The translations under genes were made by a program, and so were the position numbers. The notes beneath the pieces are model-generated. The model worked only from the letters and a program-made list of their open reading frames with translations, was not told the DNA's origin and searched no databases. From assembly GCA_902496455.1 (NCBI GenBank), contig CABVAY010000004.1, forward strand, positions 8,862 through 72,861: a DNA stretch of 64,000 nt, written 5' to 3'. Shown in pieces: positions 10,310-18,808 of the stretch (positions within the stretch are counted from its first letter, which is position 1; each line of letters opens with the position of its first letter). The stretch comes from an uncultured Collinsella sp. Its GTDB lineage: Bacteria; Actinomycetota; Coriobacteriia; Coriobacteriales; Coriobacteriaceae.

Positions 10310-10469
10310 GCCACGAAATCGGCCCATCTACTACGTTTGACTCGATACCCCTGACCATACCTTCGTTTTGAACAAAACCGCAGTCGTTCTACCTGCGGTT
10401 TTGTTTTCGCGCTTTTTGGCATGGTTGGGGGTAAGGGGCTAAACGTAGTAGATGGGCCGGTTTCGTGGC
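10310..10469. repeat. Hairpin-ended intergenic element, copy C
   Basis: Arms of 29 bp (10310-10338 and 10441-10469, one mismatch) enclose a core of about 100 bases. The core holds an internal hairpin AAAACCGCAG / CTGCGGTTTT followed by T-rich sequence (10374-10406), which could also act as a terminator on the plus strand. Between copies B and C (10258-10283) is the word ACCAAAATGATCCGTTTTC, which recurs beside the copy at 17137. Confidence 0.8.
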
Positions 10470-10496
10470 AGGCCCTTCTCGCCTACGCACAAAAGC

Positions 10497-10531
10497 GCCG
10501 CCACGGAGGAGGGAGATACCTCCGTGGCGGC
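10497..10531. repeat. Perfect 13-bp inverted repeat
   Basis: Arms GCCGCCACGGAGG and CCTCCGTGGCGGC enclose nine bases. On the minus strand it follows the adhesin gene and is trailed by GCGCTTTTG, so it may serve as a second, weak terminator. Confidence 0.6.
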
Positions 10532-10573
10532 TGGGGCTGGGGGTGGGGCTATGTTCTGGCTTCCCGCCGGCCG

Positions 10574-10595
10574 CCCGGGGCCTTTTGGCCCCGGG
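10574..10595 (-). terminator. GC hairpin after the adhesin gene
   Basis: A perfect CCCGGGGCC/GGCCCCGGG stem with a four-base loop lies 15 bases downstream of the adhesin stop. It lacks a U-run, so it may protect the 3' end more than terminate. Confidence 0.5.
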
Positions 10596-10609
10596 CACTG
10601 CCAGCGTGC

Positions 10610-13600
10610 CTAGCGCTTACGGATACCCCAGACCAGGGCACCGACACCGGCCATGGCAATAACAAATGCCATGAGCAGTGCGGCGGCCTGTTGGTCACCC
10701 GTGGTGGGCAGGAAACCCTTGACCGTCTTGACGATGTTCGTCACGGTCTTGGGCGTGCCGGGGTCGGGCGTCGGCACGGGCGTCTCGGGCTTCTTGTACG
10801 TGTTGTTGAACACGATACCCTCGACGCTCTTGTCGCCCTTGGTAAAGGCAACGTTCGCCTTGAGGTTGCCCTCGCCGTCGTCGACCACGTTAACGGTCGC
10901 GGTAAAGACGGACTTGTCGTAGGTCATACCGGCCTCGTCACCCTTGACCTCGCTGATGGTGTAGACGTACGTACCGGGCTCGTCGTACTCGAGCTTGTCG
11001 AAGTTGATCTTGCCGTCGGCATCGTTGGTAACCGTAGACTCGATGTTCTCGCCAACGAGCTTAAAGCTAAACTCGTCCTTCTTGAGCTCGCGTCCCTCGA
11101 GCACCTTGACCGCGCCGATGGAAACCTGCGTGGGCATGGCGTGATACTTGTTGGTAAAGCCAGCCGACTCGGTAGTTCCCTCGGGCTTGTGCGTCGCGGT
11201 CAGCGTGCCGTCACCATTGTCGGAGACGGTGGTCACGACGGTGTAGGTCGTGCCGTCATAGGTGACGCCCTTGTACAGGCCGAGCGCGTTGGGGCAAGCC
11301 TCGCGCAGCGTGTACGTGTGCGTACCGGGTGCCTCGTAGCGGATCGGGCTCAGTGTCACAGTGCCGTTGGCGTCGTTTGTGCCGCTTGCGACAACCACGT
11401 CGTCCTCGAGCAGATCAAACGTGAACTCGCCAGCTGCAAGGTCGCGGCCGGTCAGACGCTTGACCGTCTTGACCTGATCGGTCACGGAAGAATCGGTGGG
11501 CGTCACGCCATAGGTGTTGGTGAACGTGAAGGCCGCACCGTCATCGCCGTCGCGCACGACACTTAGATGTCCGGCACCGTCGTCAGTCACGGTATAGGAA
11601 ACCTTGCGCGTGGCGTTGGCGTCGTTGGTCACACCAGGGGCGCTACCGGACTCGGCCACCGTGTAGGTAAAGGTGTGCGAGCGCGGAGCGGTGGGGGCTG
11701 CGGGCTCGGACTCGTCGCCGGGCTCGTCAGCGTTGGCATCAGCGTCGGCGTCGGCCTCTGCCTCGTCAGCATCGACGTCGTCAGCTTCGTCTGCCTCGGC
11801 CTTATCGGTCGCATCGTCCGTCACGCCCAGAGCGCGGTTGAGGTCCTCGAGCGTAAAGTGGATCTTGCCAAAGTCCACGTTACCGGCTGCGTCGTTGGTT
11901 ACGGTCGTGCGCTCGGGCATCGGGGCACCTGCCTCGTCGGCGGTCACGGTAAAGGTGAACTTACCCGTGATGTCGGCCGGGGTCAGGCCCTCGGCAACCT
12001 GGAGCTTCTTAGTACCGGTGAGCGCAGCATCCACGGCGTCGGCGCCGTAGACGTTCTCGAACAAGGGCTCGACGCCGCCGTAGTCGACCGTCGCCGTCAG
12101 GGTACCGTCACCGTTGTCGACGACGATAACCTTAAAGCCAAAGCTCCACGTTGTAGCGGAAACGCCATTCGGCAGCCCGAATAAATCTTCGTAGGCCGTG
12201 TAGTTAATGGTCCAGGCAAGCTTGCCGTCCTTATCGGTACGATAAGCAAGCCCAGCAGCCTCAAGATTAGCAAGCATCTTGGTGTCGTAGTGCAGCGTAT
12301 CAAAGCTCACGTGCCCGCCGATATTGGGCTTGAGGTTTTCGTATGCCACAAGCTCACCCTGATAGGCGATGCCGAACCAGAACTCGCCGTCGGCCATCGG
12401 GCGACCGGCCAGAGTCTTGGTGGCAACGACCTGAGCAGCGGTGCCACCAGGCGTGTTGGTCGTAGCGCTGTAACTGTTGTGGAACGGCACCAGGGCCTTC
12501 TCGACCTTGTTCTCGCCACTCTTGTGGACCGTCTCATGCGTGCCCTCGGGACCACCAGAGACGGTCGTCGTAGCAGTGAGCGTACCGGCGGTGTCGTCGG
12601 CGATGGCGATCGTCACCGTGCGTACGGCGTCATCGTAGGTGTAACCGGGCTGGCCGTCGTTCTTTTCGGCCACGGTGTACTTGAAGGTCTTGCCGGCGTC
12701 AGCCTGCGTAAATTTAACCTCATGACCAGCCAGAATGTCGATCAGTCCGACCGTTGCCTCTGCCGCTGCGGGGGACTTGAAGCTATTAGCCCCGGGCAGC
12801 AGACCGAGCGCGCGAGCCGAAGCGTCGTCAGCAGGTGTCACGGTAAAGGCGAACTGGCCCTCGGTCATGGGGCGGCCGTCCAGATACTTGCTGAGCCACA
12901 GACCGCCGGCAGCGGTGTAGTTAAGCTCAGTGCGGTACGTGTTGGTAAAGCGTCCATTTTCCTTCTTGGTGACATTGGCGGTCAGCTTGCCCTCGCCGTC
13001 CTCAGTCACGGTCACTTCGGCGGTCGCGACACGCCCGTCATACGCCATGCCGGCCGCGTTGCCCGCGTTCTCGCGGATCTCGTACTTGTAGGTTCCAGCA
13101 GCCGTGTAGTGGATCTTGCCGAACTTGATGGCGGCGATGCCATCCTTCGCGTCCTTCTTGCTCACAGTTACGGTTGCGGGGTCGGGCAGCGGGGTGCCTT
13201 CGGGGGCGGTGATGGTAAAGCTGAACTTGTCGGAGTCCGTCCAGTCGCGACCGACGATGGCCTTGCTCAGGTCAAAGTCGAGCTCTGCGTCGATCGGGGT
13301 CACGCTGTAGGTGTTCTCGAAGGTCGCAGCCTCGGCGTCCTTCAGGACATGCTCAGCCTTGAGGGCGCCGTCGCCGTTGTCCGTGATGGTGGTCTCGATA
13401 GTGTATTTGGCGTCACTGTAGGTGATGCCCTTGCTGGTGGTTCTGCCCTTGACCTCGCGTAACGTGTAAGTGTGCTTGCCGGGCTTGATGTAGGCAATCT
13501 TGTCCATGGCGATCGTGCCGTCGGCAGCGTTGGTGCCCTTGGCGACGACCTCGTCGCCCTCGACCAGCTCAAAGGAGAACTCGCCTTCCTTGAGGTCGCG

Positions 13601-16600
13601 CCCGATCAGGACCTTGGTCGCGGTGATCTGGTCGGTGACGCTCGTCTCGACAGGCGTCACGTTATAGGTATTGGTAAACGTAAATGCCACATCGCCGTCC
13701 GGCTTGCGGGATACGATCAGATTACCCTTGCCGTCATCAGTCACGGTGAAGGAAACCCCGCGCGACAGCTTGGCGTCGTTGGTCACACCAGCGACCTCGC
13801 CGGACTCGGTCACGGTGTAGGTAAAGGTGTGCTTGCGCTTCTCGGGCTTCTCGCCCAGAGCCTTGTTAAGGTCGTCGAGCGTAAAGGTGATCTTGCCAAA
13901 GTCGACCTTGCCCTTGGCATCATTGGTCACGCTCGCGTTCGCGGGCATGGGTGCGCCCTCTTCACCGGTCACGGTAAAGGTGAACTTGCCGGTAATGTCA
14001 GCCGGGGTCAAGCCGTCGGCGACCTGCAGGTTCTTGATGCCCGCAAGCGATGCCTCGGCAGCATTCGTGGTGTAGGCGTTCTTGAACTCGATGCTCTTGA
14101 CGTCCTTGGCGTCCTTCAGCTCGTGCGTGGCAACCAGCTGGCCCTTGCCGTTATCGGCGATGGTCGTCACGATGGTGTAGAACGCGTCATCGTAGTCAAT
14201 ACCGCCGGCGTCGCCCTTGACCTCGCGCAGCATGTAGGTGTGCTGGCCAATCTCGGTGTACTTGATGGCGCTGAACGTCACCTTGCCGCCGGCGTCGTTC
14301 TTAACGGTCTCGACAGGCTTAACTTCCTTGTCAATGATTTCGAGCAGCTCAAAGCTGAACTCGTCGGCCGTAAGGTCACGCCCGGTCAGAGACTTGGTCA
14401 CGGTAATCTGGTCGGTGACGCTGGACTCAACAGGATTCGTGGCGTAAACGTTCTTGAACTCGGCCTCGCCCGAGGTCACCTTCACGCCAGCGCTCAGCTC
14501 ACCCTTCTTGTCGGGCGTTACCGTCACGGTGATCTCCGCGACGTTCTTGCTGTAGGCGATGCCGTCAATCGTGGTCCCGGCATGCTTTTCACTGACCTTG
14601 TAGACGTACGTGCCAGGTTCGGTGTATTCGATCGTGCCGAAGTCGATGGCAGCCTTGCCCTGGTCCAGGTCAGCCTTGCGCACGGTCGCAGTCCTAGCCG
14701 CAGGCATCGGGGCGCCGCTCTCGGATGTCAGGCCAAACTCAAACGCGTCAGCATTCGTCCAGTCGCGACCCTCGAGCACCTTGGTCAGGCCAAAGCTGGC
14801 CTTGGTGTTCACCATTGCCGGCGTCATGTCATACGCAAAGCTGATCTTGCCGTTGTTGCCCAGGTAGGAATTGACATGCGTCGCGGTCGCCTTGGCGGAC
14901 GTGTTGTTCCACTTGGGGTTGAGAACGTCTTTCGCGGTCTCGGTGTTGTTGCCGCCCACGTTATCCTTGGTGGTGTGGAGCTCGTCGATAAAGGCCAGGC
15001 GTGCGGTTCCCACAGTAAACACCAAGTTACCGTTCTCATCGGGAACAATCGCGCCGTCAAACTTCGCAGCGTCGCCGCCGATAAACTCGATGACGGCAGA
15101 GGCGGGCTTGGCCTCGCCGTTTTCGCCCTGCTCCTCAAACTCATCCTTGTAGTAATAGGTGCCGGTATCTGCCAGCGAATTCTTTGCGAGCTGTGTGCAA
15201 CCCTTGTCCGTGTAAATGGGAGTCTGCTTCTGGAAGTAGTAATAGCGGTTGGTGTCGGCCGGCTCAAAGGTCGCAACCGTATTGCCCAGATCGCCGGCAG
15301 CCCACTTGTTCGCGTAGAAACTCACGGTCTTGGCGCTGTTGGCAACGGTCGTATTGTTCTCGATGTAATCCTTGAGCCCCGTTACCTTCTCAGGCGTAAA
15401 CAGGTTGTCGAGCGCAGTGCTCTTCACGCTCGAGGTGTACTTCACGCGGATAGGCTGAGCGCTGTCGACCGAAAGCTTGCCGTCTACGGTCTTAAAGTGA
15501 CTCAGCGGAATCAACGACGCAGGAATATTGACCGTTACGATATCGCCCTTCTGGGGATTGTCATCGCCGGCGCGCTGCACGGTGATGAGCAGGTCTTTTG
15601 CCTTGCCGGTGAACTCGTAGGTGTCGGTATTGGTTTCTTTATTGACCGTTTTGTCCGTCTTGGTAAACGGCGTGCCGTTGATGACGACCTCGGTGAAGCT
15701 GTCGACCTGCATAAAGTCGCCCAGCTCGTCGGTAAACGTGATGTACCCGGACTTGGTCGCGTCGTAGCCCTTATCAATTTCGGTCGGATAAGGCGCCTCT
15801 GACGTAATGGCCTGTGAGATGTCGTCGAAGACCTTCTTGAGCTCTTCTGCATTGGTCGCCGACTTGTAGTAGTCGGAGTTTTCAGCGCGTGTGCCATGAG
15901 TATCCCATGCCGTGGCATTGGGGTAGTTGCTCGAAACGGCCTGCATGAACTTGTTCTCTTTTTGGCTTTTTCCCGAATCCTGGATACCAGCACTGGGGTT
16001 CGCGCCATCAAAGATGCCGATGGTATAAACGGTGGCCTTGCCGTCCTTCATATTCTTAGCAGCTGTCACGGCAGCGTTGGCGACACCCGCATCGAATATA
16101 TTTTGCTTTGTTGGCGTACCGTCGGTAAAGAACACAATAATCTTCTTGGCGTCTTTGCGACCATAAGTGGTAGTGATTTTCTCGGCCAGCTCTAGGCCAT
16201 AGTCGGCGCGCGTGGCGCCGGCAGGCTGAATTTTATTAATTGTATTCTTCTTGAGATCATCCGCATTGCCGCCGGAACAGTAGGTCAATTCTTTCATAAC
16301 CTGGGTGTAATTGTAGGAGTACCCTCCGTCGCGATACATATTGTTGCCGATATCGTTGGACTTCTTGCCCGCAAACTTAACAATGGCAACCCTATGCTGC
16401 CTATCGACGCCCTCGATGCTCTCATTTTGTTTTGCGATGGTATCGATAAAGCTGTTCGCAGCGTTCTTCAGTGCATCGATACGCTTGGTGCGATCTCCGC
16501 CACCCATAGGATCATCCATCGAGCCAGATGCATCCAGCACCATCACGATGTCGAGCGGCGTAGTAACCGTCACGGTTGAATTAGACGTCGAGGACATGGC

Positions 16601-16897
16601 CGAAAGCGTGGTCAGAAAATCCGACTCTTCGTTTTCCTCAGTTGCCTCGACCGTCTTGTCGGTCCAGATTCGGCCGACGTTTTGAGTCGTTACTTTATTA
16701 CCGTTGTGACCGGCCGCCCAGATTTCCCAGCGTCCGCTGGTGTCGGGATCGACGACGACCTTTCCGCTCATTGTCGGTCCGTCCATTCCTGTGCTGGACC
16801 TGGCGTTGGCCTCGGGCAGCATGGCAAATGCTGCAGCCGGCAACACCAGCACTACGGCCAGTATCACCGCCAAGAGACCCCTCGTGTACCTGCTCAT
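10610..16897 (-). CDS. Giant LPXTG surface protein with VWA and pilin-type isopeptide repeats
   Basis: This 2,095-residue cell-wall-anchored protein begins with a signal peptide (about 1-33). A von Willebrand A domain follows (about 115-375) whose metal site DASGSM is at 122-127. After a linker region come ten repeats of the Spy0128/FctA isopeptide-linker fold (about 695-2040), each with a Lys in a KxLxGR-like opening and an Asn in a closing FxNxY, the residues expected to form the internal bond. Repeats 2, 4 and 9 begin VTDQ; repeats 3 and 8 share LTPADITGKF. Repeat 8 carries an Asp/Glu/Ala-rich insertion. The tail has LPTTG (about 2062), a hydrophobic helix and GIRKR, so a sortase should anchor it. 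The protein resembles pilus-tip or host-adhesion subunits. GGGAGA precedes the ATG at 16897. Confidence 0.93.
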   Translation of the reverse strand: MSRYTRGLLAVILAVVLVLPAAAFAMLPEANARSSTGMDGPTMSGKVVVDPDTSGRWEIWAAGHNGNKVTTQNVGRIWTDKTVEATEENEESDFLTTLSAMSSTSNSTVTVTTPLDIVMVLDASGSMDDPMGGGDRTKRIDALKNAANSFIDTIAKQNESIEGVDRQHRVAIVKFAGKKSNDIGNNMYRDGGYSYNYTQVMKELTYCSGGNADDLKKNTINKIQPAGATRADYGLELAEKITTTYGRKDAKKIIVFFTDGTPTKQNIFDAGVANAAVTAAKNMKDGKATVYTIGIFDGANPSAGIQDSGKSQKENKFMQAVSSNYPNATAWDTHGTRAENSDYYKSATNAEELKKVFDDISQAITSEAPYPTEIDKGYDATKSGYITFTDELGDFMQVDSFTEVVINGTPFTKTDKTVNKETNTDTYEFTGKAKDLLITVQRAGDDNPQKGDIVTVNIPASLIPLSHFKTVDGKLSVDSAQPIRVKYTSSVKSTALDNLFTPEKVTGLKDYIENNTTVANSAKTVSFYANKWAAGDLGNTVATFEPADTNRYYYFQKQTPIYTDKGCTQLAKNSLADTGTYYYKDEFEEQGENGEAKPASAVIEFIGGDAAKFDGAIVPDENGNLVFTVGTARLAFIDELHTTKDNVGGNNTETAKDVLNPKWNNTSAKATATHVNSYLGNNGKISFAYDMTPAMVNTKASFGLTKVLEGRDWTNADAFEFGLTSESGAPMPAARTATVRKADLDQGKAAIDFGTIEYTEPGTYVYKVSEKHAGTTIDGIAYSKNVAEITVTVTPDKKGELSAGVKVTSGEAEFKNVYATNPVESSVTDQITVTKSLTGRDLTADEFSFELLEIIDKEVKPVETVKNDAGGKVTFSAIKYTEIGQHTYMLREVKGDAGGIDYDDAFYTIVTTIADNGKGQLVATHELKDAKDVKSIEFKNAYTTNAAEASLAGIKNLQVADGLTPADITGKFTFTVTGEEGAPMPANASVTNDAKGKVDFGKITFTLDDLNKALGEKPEKRKHTFTYTVTESGEVAGVTNDAKLSRGVSFTVTDDGKGNLIVSRKPDGDVAFTFTNTYNVTPVETSVTDQITATKVLIGRDLKEGEFSFELVEGDEVVAKGTNAADGTIAMDKIAYIKPGKHTYTLREVKGRTTSKGITYSDAKYTIETTITDNGDGALKAEHVLKDAEAATFENTYSVTPIDAELDFDLSKAIVGRDWTDSDKFSFTITAPEGTPLPDPATVTVSKKDAKDGIAAIKFGKIHYTAAGTYKYEIRENAGNAAGMAYDGRVATAEVTVTEDGEGKLTANVTKKENGRFTNTYRTELNYTAAGGLWLSKYLDGRPMTEGQFAFTVTPADDASARALGLLPGANSFKSPAAAEATVGLIDILAGHEVKFTQADAGKTFKYTVAEKNDGQPGYTYDDAVRTVTIAIADDTAGTLTATTTVSGGPEGTHETVHKSGENKVEKALVPFHNSYSATTNTPGGTAAQVVATKTLAGRPMADGEFWFGIAYQGELVAYENLKPNIGGHVSFDTLHYDTKMLANLEAAGLAYRTDKDGKLAWTINYTAYEDLFGLPNGVSATTWSFGFKVIVVDNGDGTLTATVDYGGVEPLFENVYGADAVDAALTGTKKLQVAEGLTPADITGKFTFTVTADEAGAPMPERTTVTNDAAGNVDFGKIHFTLEDLNRALGVTDDATDKAEADEADDVDADEAEADADADANADEPGDESEPAAPTAPRSHTFTYTVAESGSAPGVTNDANATRKVSYTVTDDGAGHLSVVRDGDDGAAFTFTNTYGVTPTDSSVTDQVKTVKRLTGRDLAAGEFTFDLLEDDVVVASGTNDANGTVTLSPIRYEAPGTHTYTLREACPNALGLYKGVTYDGTTYTVVTTVSDNGDGTLTATHKPEGTTESAGFTNKYHAMPTQVSIGAVKVLEGRELKKDEFSFKLVGENIESTVTNDADGKINFDKLEYDEPGTYVYTISEVKGDEAGMTYDKSVFTATVNVVDDGEGNLKANVAFTKGDKSVEGIVFNNTYKKPETPVPTPDPGTPKTVTNIVKTVKGFLPTTGDQQAAALLMAFVIAMAGVGALVWGIRKR

Positions 16898-16998
16898 CGC
16901 GTCTCCCTTCTCGCGGGCTCAGACCTTGCATCAGCCTAAAGTTACGGAATGAGACACAATTAGGGCAGGTGACACATGTTCCAGATTCGGTTTTGGGC

Positions 16999-17016
16999 GT
17001 GAGACAAATGTCTCAC
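16999..17016. promoter_or_regulatory. Palindromic operator-like site upstream of the adhesin
   Basis: GTGAGACAAATGTCTCAC is a perfect palindrome about 100 bases upstream of the adhesin ATG. Related half-sites GAGACAC occur at about 16951 and 17024. Such spacing is expected of a dimeric repressor or activator controlling a phase- or condition-dependent surface protein. The binding protein is unknown. Confidence 0.5.
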
Positions 17017-17136
17017 CAAAGTTGAGACACGGCGTTTTCGCAGGAAAATAGGTGCGACTCAGAGCCATCGGGCCAAAATGATCCGTTTTCCTCCGTCCAC
17101 GGAAGATCAAAGGCTGTTACGGATATGGTGCCATTT

Positions 17137-17290
17137 CAAAACTATGCCGGATTACGGGGCTAAAGTCGGGACCCTCATCCATACCCTCATTTTTTGAAAA
17201 ACGGCAGGCTGTCTACCTGCGGTTTTGTTTTTGCGATTTTCCGTATGGTCGGAGGTTCGCTATCCAGCCCCGTAATCCGTCATAGTTTTG
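17137..17290. repeat. Hairpin-ended intergenic element, copy A
   Basis: Arms of 25 bp (17137-17161 and 17266-17290, one mismatch) enclose a core with the internal hairpin ACGGCAGG / CCTGCGGT and a T-rich trailer. The core aligns with copies B and C on the other side of the adhesin gene. It is preceded at 17072-17097 by the shared word CCAAAATGATCCGTTTTC. Confidence 0.8.
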
Positions 17291-17321
17291 TTCGCGACGG
17301 CACAACCGCGCGTTTAAGCGC

Positions 17322-17355
17322 GGGGCCGGTGGGGCATTTTTGCCCCACCGGCCCC
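17322..17355 (-). terminator. Terminator-like hairpin after the hydrogenase operon
   Basis: A perfect 15-bp stem (GGGGCCGGTGGGGCA and its complement) with a four-base loop sits just after the ferredoxin gene stop at 17366. On the minus strand no U-run follows, but stability is extreme. Confidence 0.55.
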
Positions 17356-17365
17356 TATTCCAGCG

Positions 17366-17707
17366 CTATTCCGGCTTGGTTTCTACCGTGGGAGTCTTGT
17401 CCGCCGCAACCGGGGTGCGGGCGGTGTCCATACTCAGACAGTGCTTAGGGCAGCTTTCGATGCACTCACAGCACACCACGCAGGCATACGGGTCAATCGA
17501 CCACGTTCCGCCCTTGCGATCGACCGCAAGGGCGCCCGCCGGGCAGCGACGTGCGCACATGCCGCAGCAGATGCACACATCCATGTCGTTGACGATATGT
17601 CCGCGCAAGCGCTCGGGCGCCGCGAGCTTCTCCTGCGGATAGCACACCGTGACCGGCTGCTTGACCATAGAGCCCAAGGCCGTCTTGGCAAATGTCAGCA
17701 AACTCAT
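17366..17707 (-). CDS. Hydrogenase ferredoxin-like subunit (2x[4Fe-4S], NuoI/EchF type)
   Basis: This 113-residue polyferredoxin subunit has two 4Fe-4S motifs, CICCGMCARRCPAG and CVVCCECIESCPKH, as in NuoI, EchF and HycF. It would pass electrons between soluble ferredoxin and the small hydrogenase subunit on the cytoplasmic face of the membrane complex. It is the last gene of the hydrogenase operon, beginning 7 bases after the large-subunit stop. The C-terminal 15 residues (TARTPVAADK and onward) are a hydrophilic tail. No other ferredoxin lies nearby. Confidence 0.88.
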   Translation of the reverse strand: MSLLTFAKTALGSMVKQPVTVCYPQEKLAAPERLRGHIVNDMDVCICCGMCARRCPAGALAVDRKGGTWSIDPYACVVCCECIESCPKHCLSMDTARTPVAADKTPTVETKPE

Positions 17708-17714
17708 GCCGCGC

Positions 17715-18803
17715 CTACCTTTCCGTGCAGCTAATGCAGGGGTCGATGGTCAGGATAATCATGGGCACGTTGGCAAGGAGCACGCCCTGCAGCGCATGTG
17801 TCAGACCCGCCAGGTTCTGCGACGTCGGCGTGCGCACGCGGAAGCGGTCCAGGTTCTTGGTGCCGTTGCCGCGCACATAGTAATACGCCTCGCCGCGCGG
17901 CTGCTCAATCACAACCTCGCCCCGTGCGCCGTCGGCCGGTGTGAGCTTGGTGCGCCCGCCGATCCCGTCGTGCGGAATCTTGCCCACAAGCTCCTTGATA
18001 ATGTCCATGGCCTGCGTGACCTCGGCACAGCGCACCTGGCAGCGGGCATAGCAATCGCCATCGGTAGCAACGATGGGCTCAAACGCAGCCAGATCCGCAT
18101 AGGCACCGTCGTCAAACATGCGCACGTCGTAATCCACGCCCGATGCGCGCCCAAACGGACCGACCATCGAAAGCTCCAGCGCGTCTTTCTTGCTAATCAC
18201 GCCCACGCCATGCAGGCGCTCGCCGCAGCTATTGTCGTCCAAAAACGTATGCACCAGGGCCTCGTAGTCGGGACGCATGGCATCGAGCGTCTGGACAATG
18301 CCCGCCAGCTCGGAATCCTCGATATCGTGCTTAAGGCCGCCGATCTCGTTAATCGACAGAATCACGCGCCCGCCGCAAGTGCTCTCAAAAATCTTGAGTA
18401 TCTGCTCGCGCAGGGTCCACGACCGATAGAACAGCGCCTCAAAACCAAAGGCGTCGGCGAGCAGGCCCAGCCACAGCAGATGCGAGTGAATGCGCGAAAG
18501 CTCGTGCAAAATGGTGCGGATATACTGCACGCGGCCGGGTACCTCGATGTCGAGCATGCGCTCGCAGGCGCTGGCATAGCCGCAGCTGTGGCCCACGGCG
18601 CAGATGCCGCAGATGCGCTCGGCGATGTAGCCAAACTGATGCATGTCGCGCTTTTCGGTGAGCTTCTCGAGTCCGCGGTGCACAAAGCCGATCTGCGGAA
18701 TTGCCTCGAGAACGCGGTCGTCCTCGATCACCAGGTCCAGATGAAGCGGCTCGGGCAGCACCGGGTGTTGCGGGCCAAACGGAATAACGGAGCGATGTGC
18801 CAT
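17715..18803 (-). CDS. [NiFe] group 4 hydrogenase large subunit (EchE/HycE-like)
   Basis: This 362-residue protein belongs to the NuoD/EchE family and keeps both nickel-binding motifs: RICGICAVGHS near residue 63 and DPCISCTER at the extreme C-terminus. Complex I NuoD lacks these cysteines, so this is a true hydrogenase subunit, not a Nuo homologue. The chain ends right after the second motif, so no long C-terminal peptide is seen for maturation-protease removal. It would oxidise or produce H2 coupled to ion movement through the fused membrane subunit. No hyp maturation genes are in this window and must be elsewhere. Spacing of 5-7 bases to both neighbours indicates one operon. Confidence 0.92.
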   Translation of the reverse strand: MAHRSVIPFGPQHPVLPEPLHLDLVIEDDRVLEAIPQIGFVHRGLEKLTEKRDMHQFGYIAERICGICAVGHSCGYASACERMLDIEVPGRVQYIRTILHELSRIHSHLLWLGLLADAFGFEALFYRSWTLREQILKIFESTCGGRVILSINEIGGLKHDIEDSELAGIVQTLDAMRPDYEALVHTFLDDNSCGERLHGVGVISKKDALELSMVGPFGRASGVDYDVRMFDDGAYADLAAFEPIVATDGDCYARCQVRCAEVTQAMDIIKELVGKIPHDGIGGRTKLTPADGARGEVVIEQPRGEAYYYVRGNGTKNLDRFRVRTPTSQNLAGLTHALQGVLLANVPMIILTIDPCISCTER

Positions 18804-18808
18804 GGACC

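Noticed and set aside
13472..15802. Long plus-strand open frame of 776 codons antisense to the adhesin
   Set aside because: Its sequence has no known motif and its composition mirrors the GC-rich third positions of the adhesin on the other strand. The same applies to the long antisense frames at 1881-4073, 4697-5971, 23993-26071, 29119-30558 and 52372-55068.
17715..18803. Complex I NuoD
   Set aside because: Both nickel-binding cysteine pairs are present and no NuoE, F, G or quinone-pathway genes are near, so a group 4 hydrogenase is the better call.
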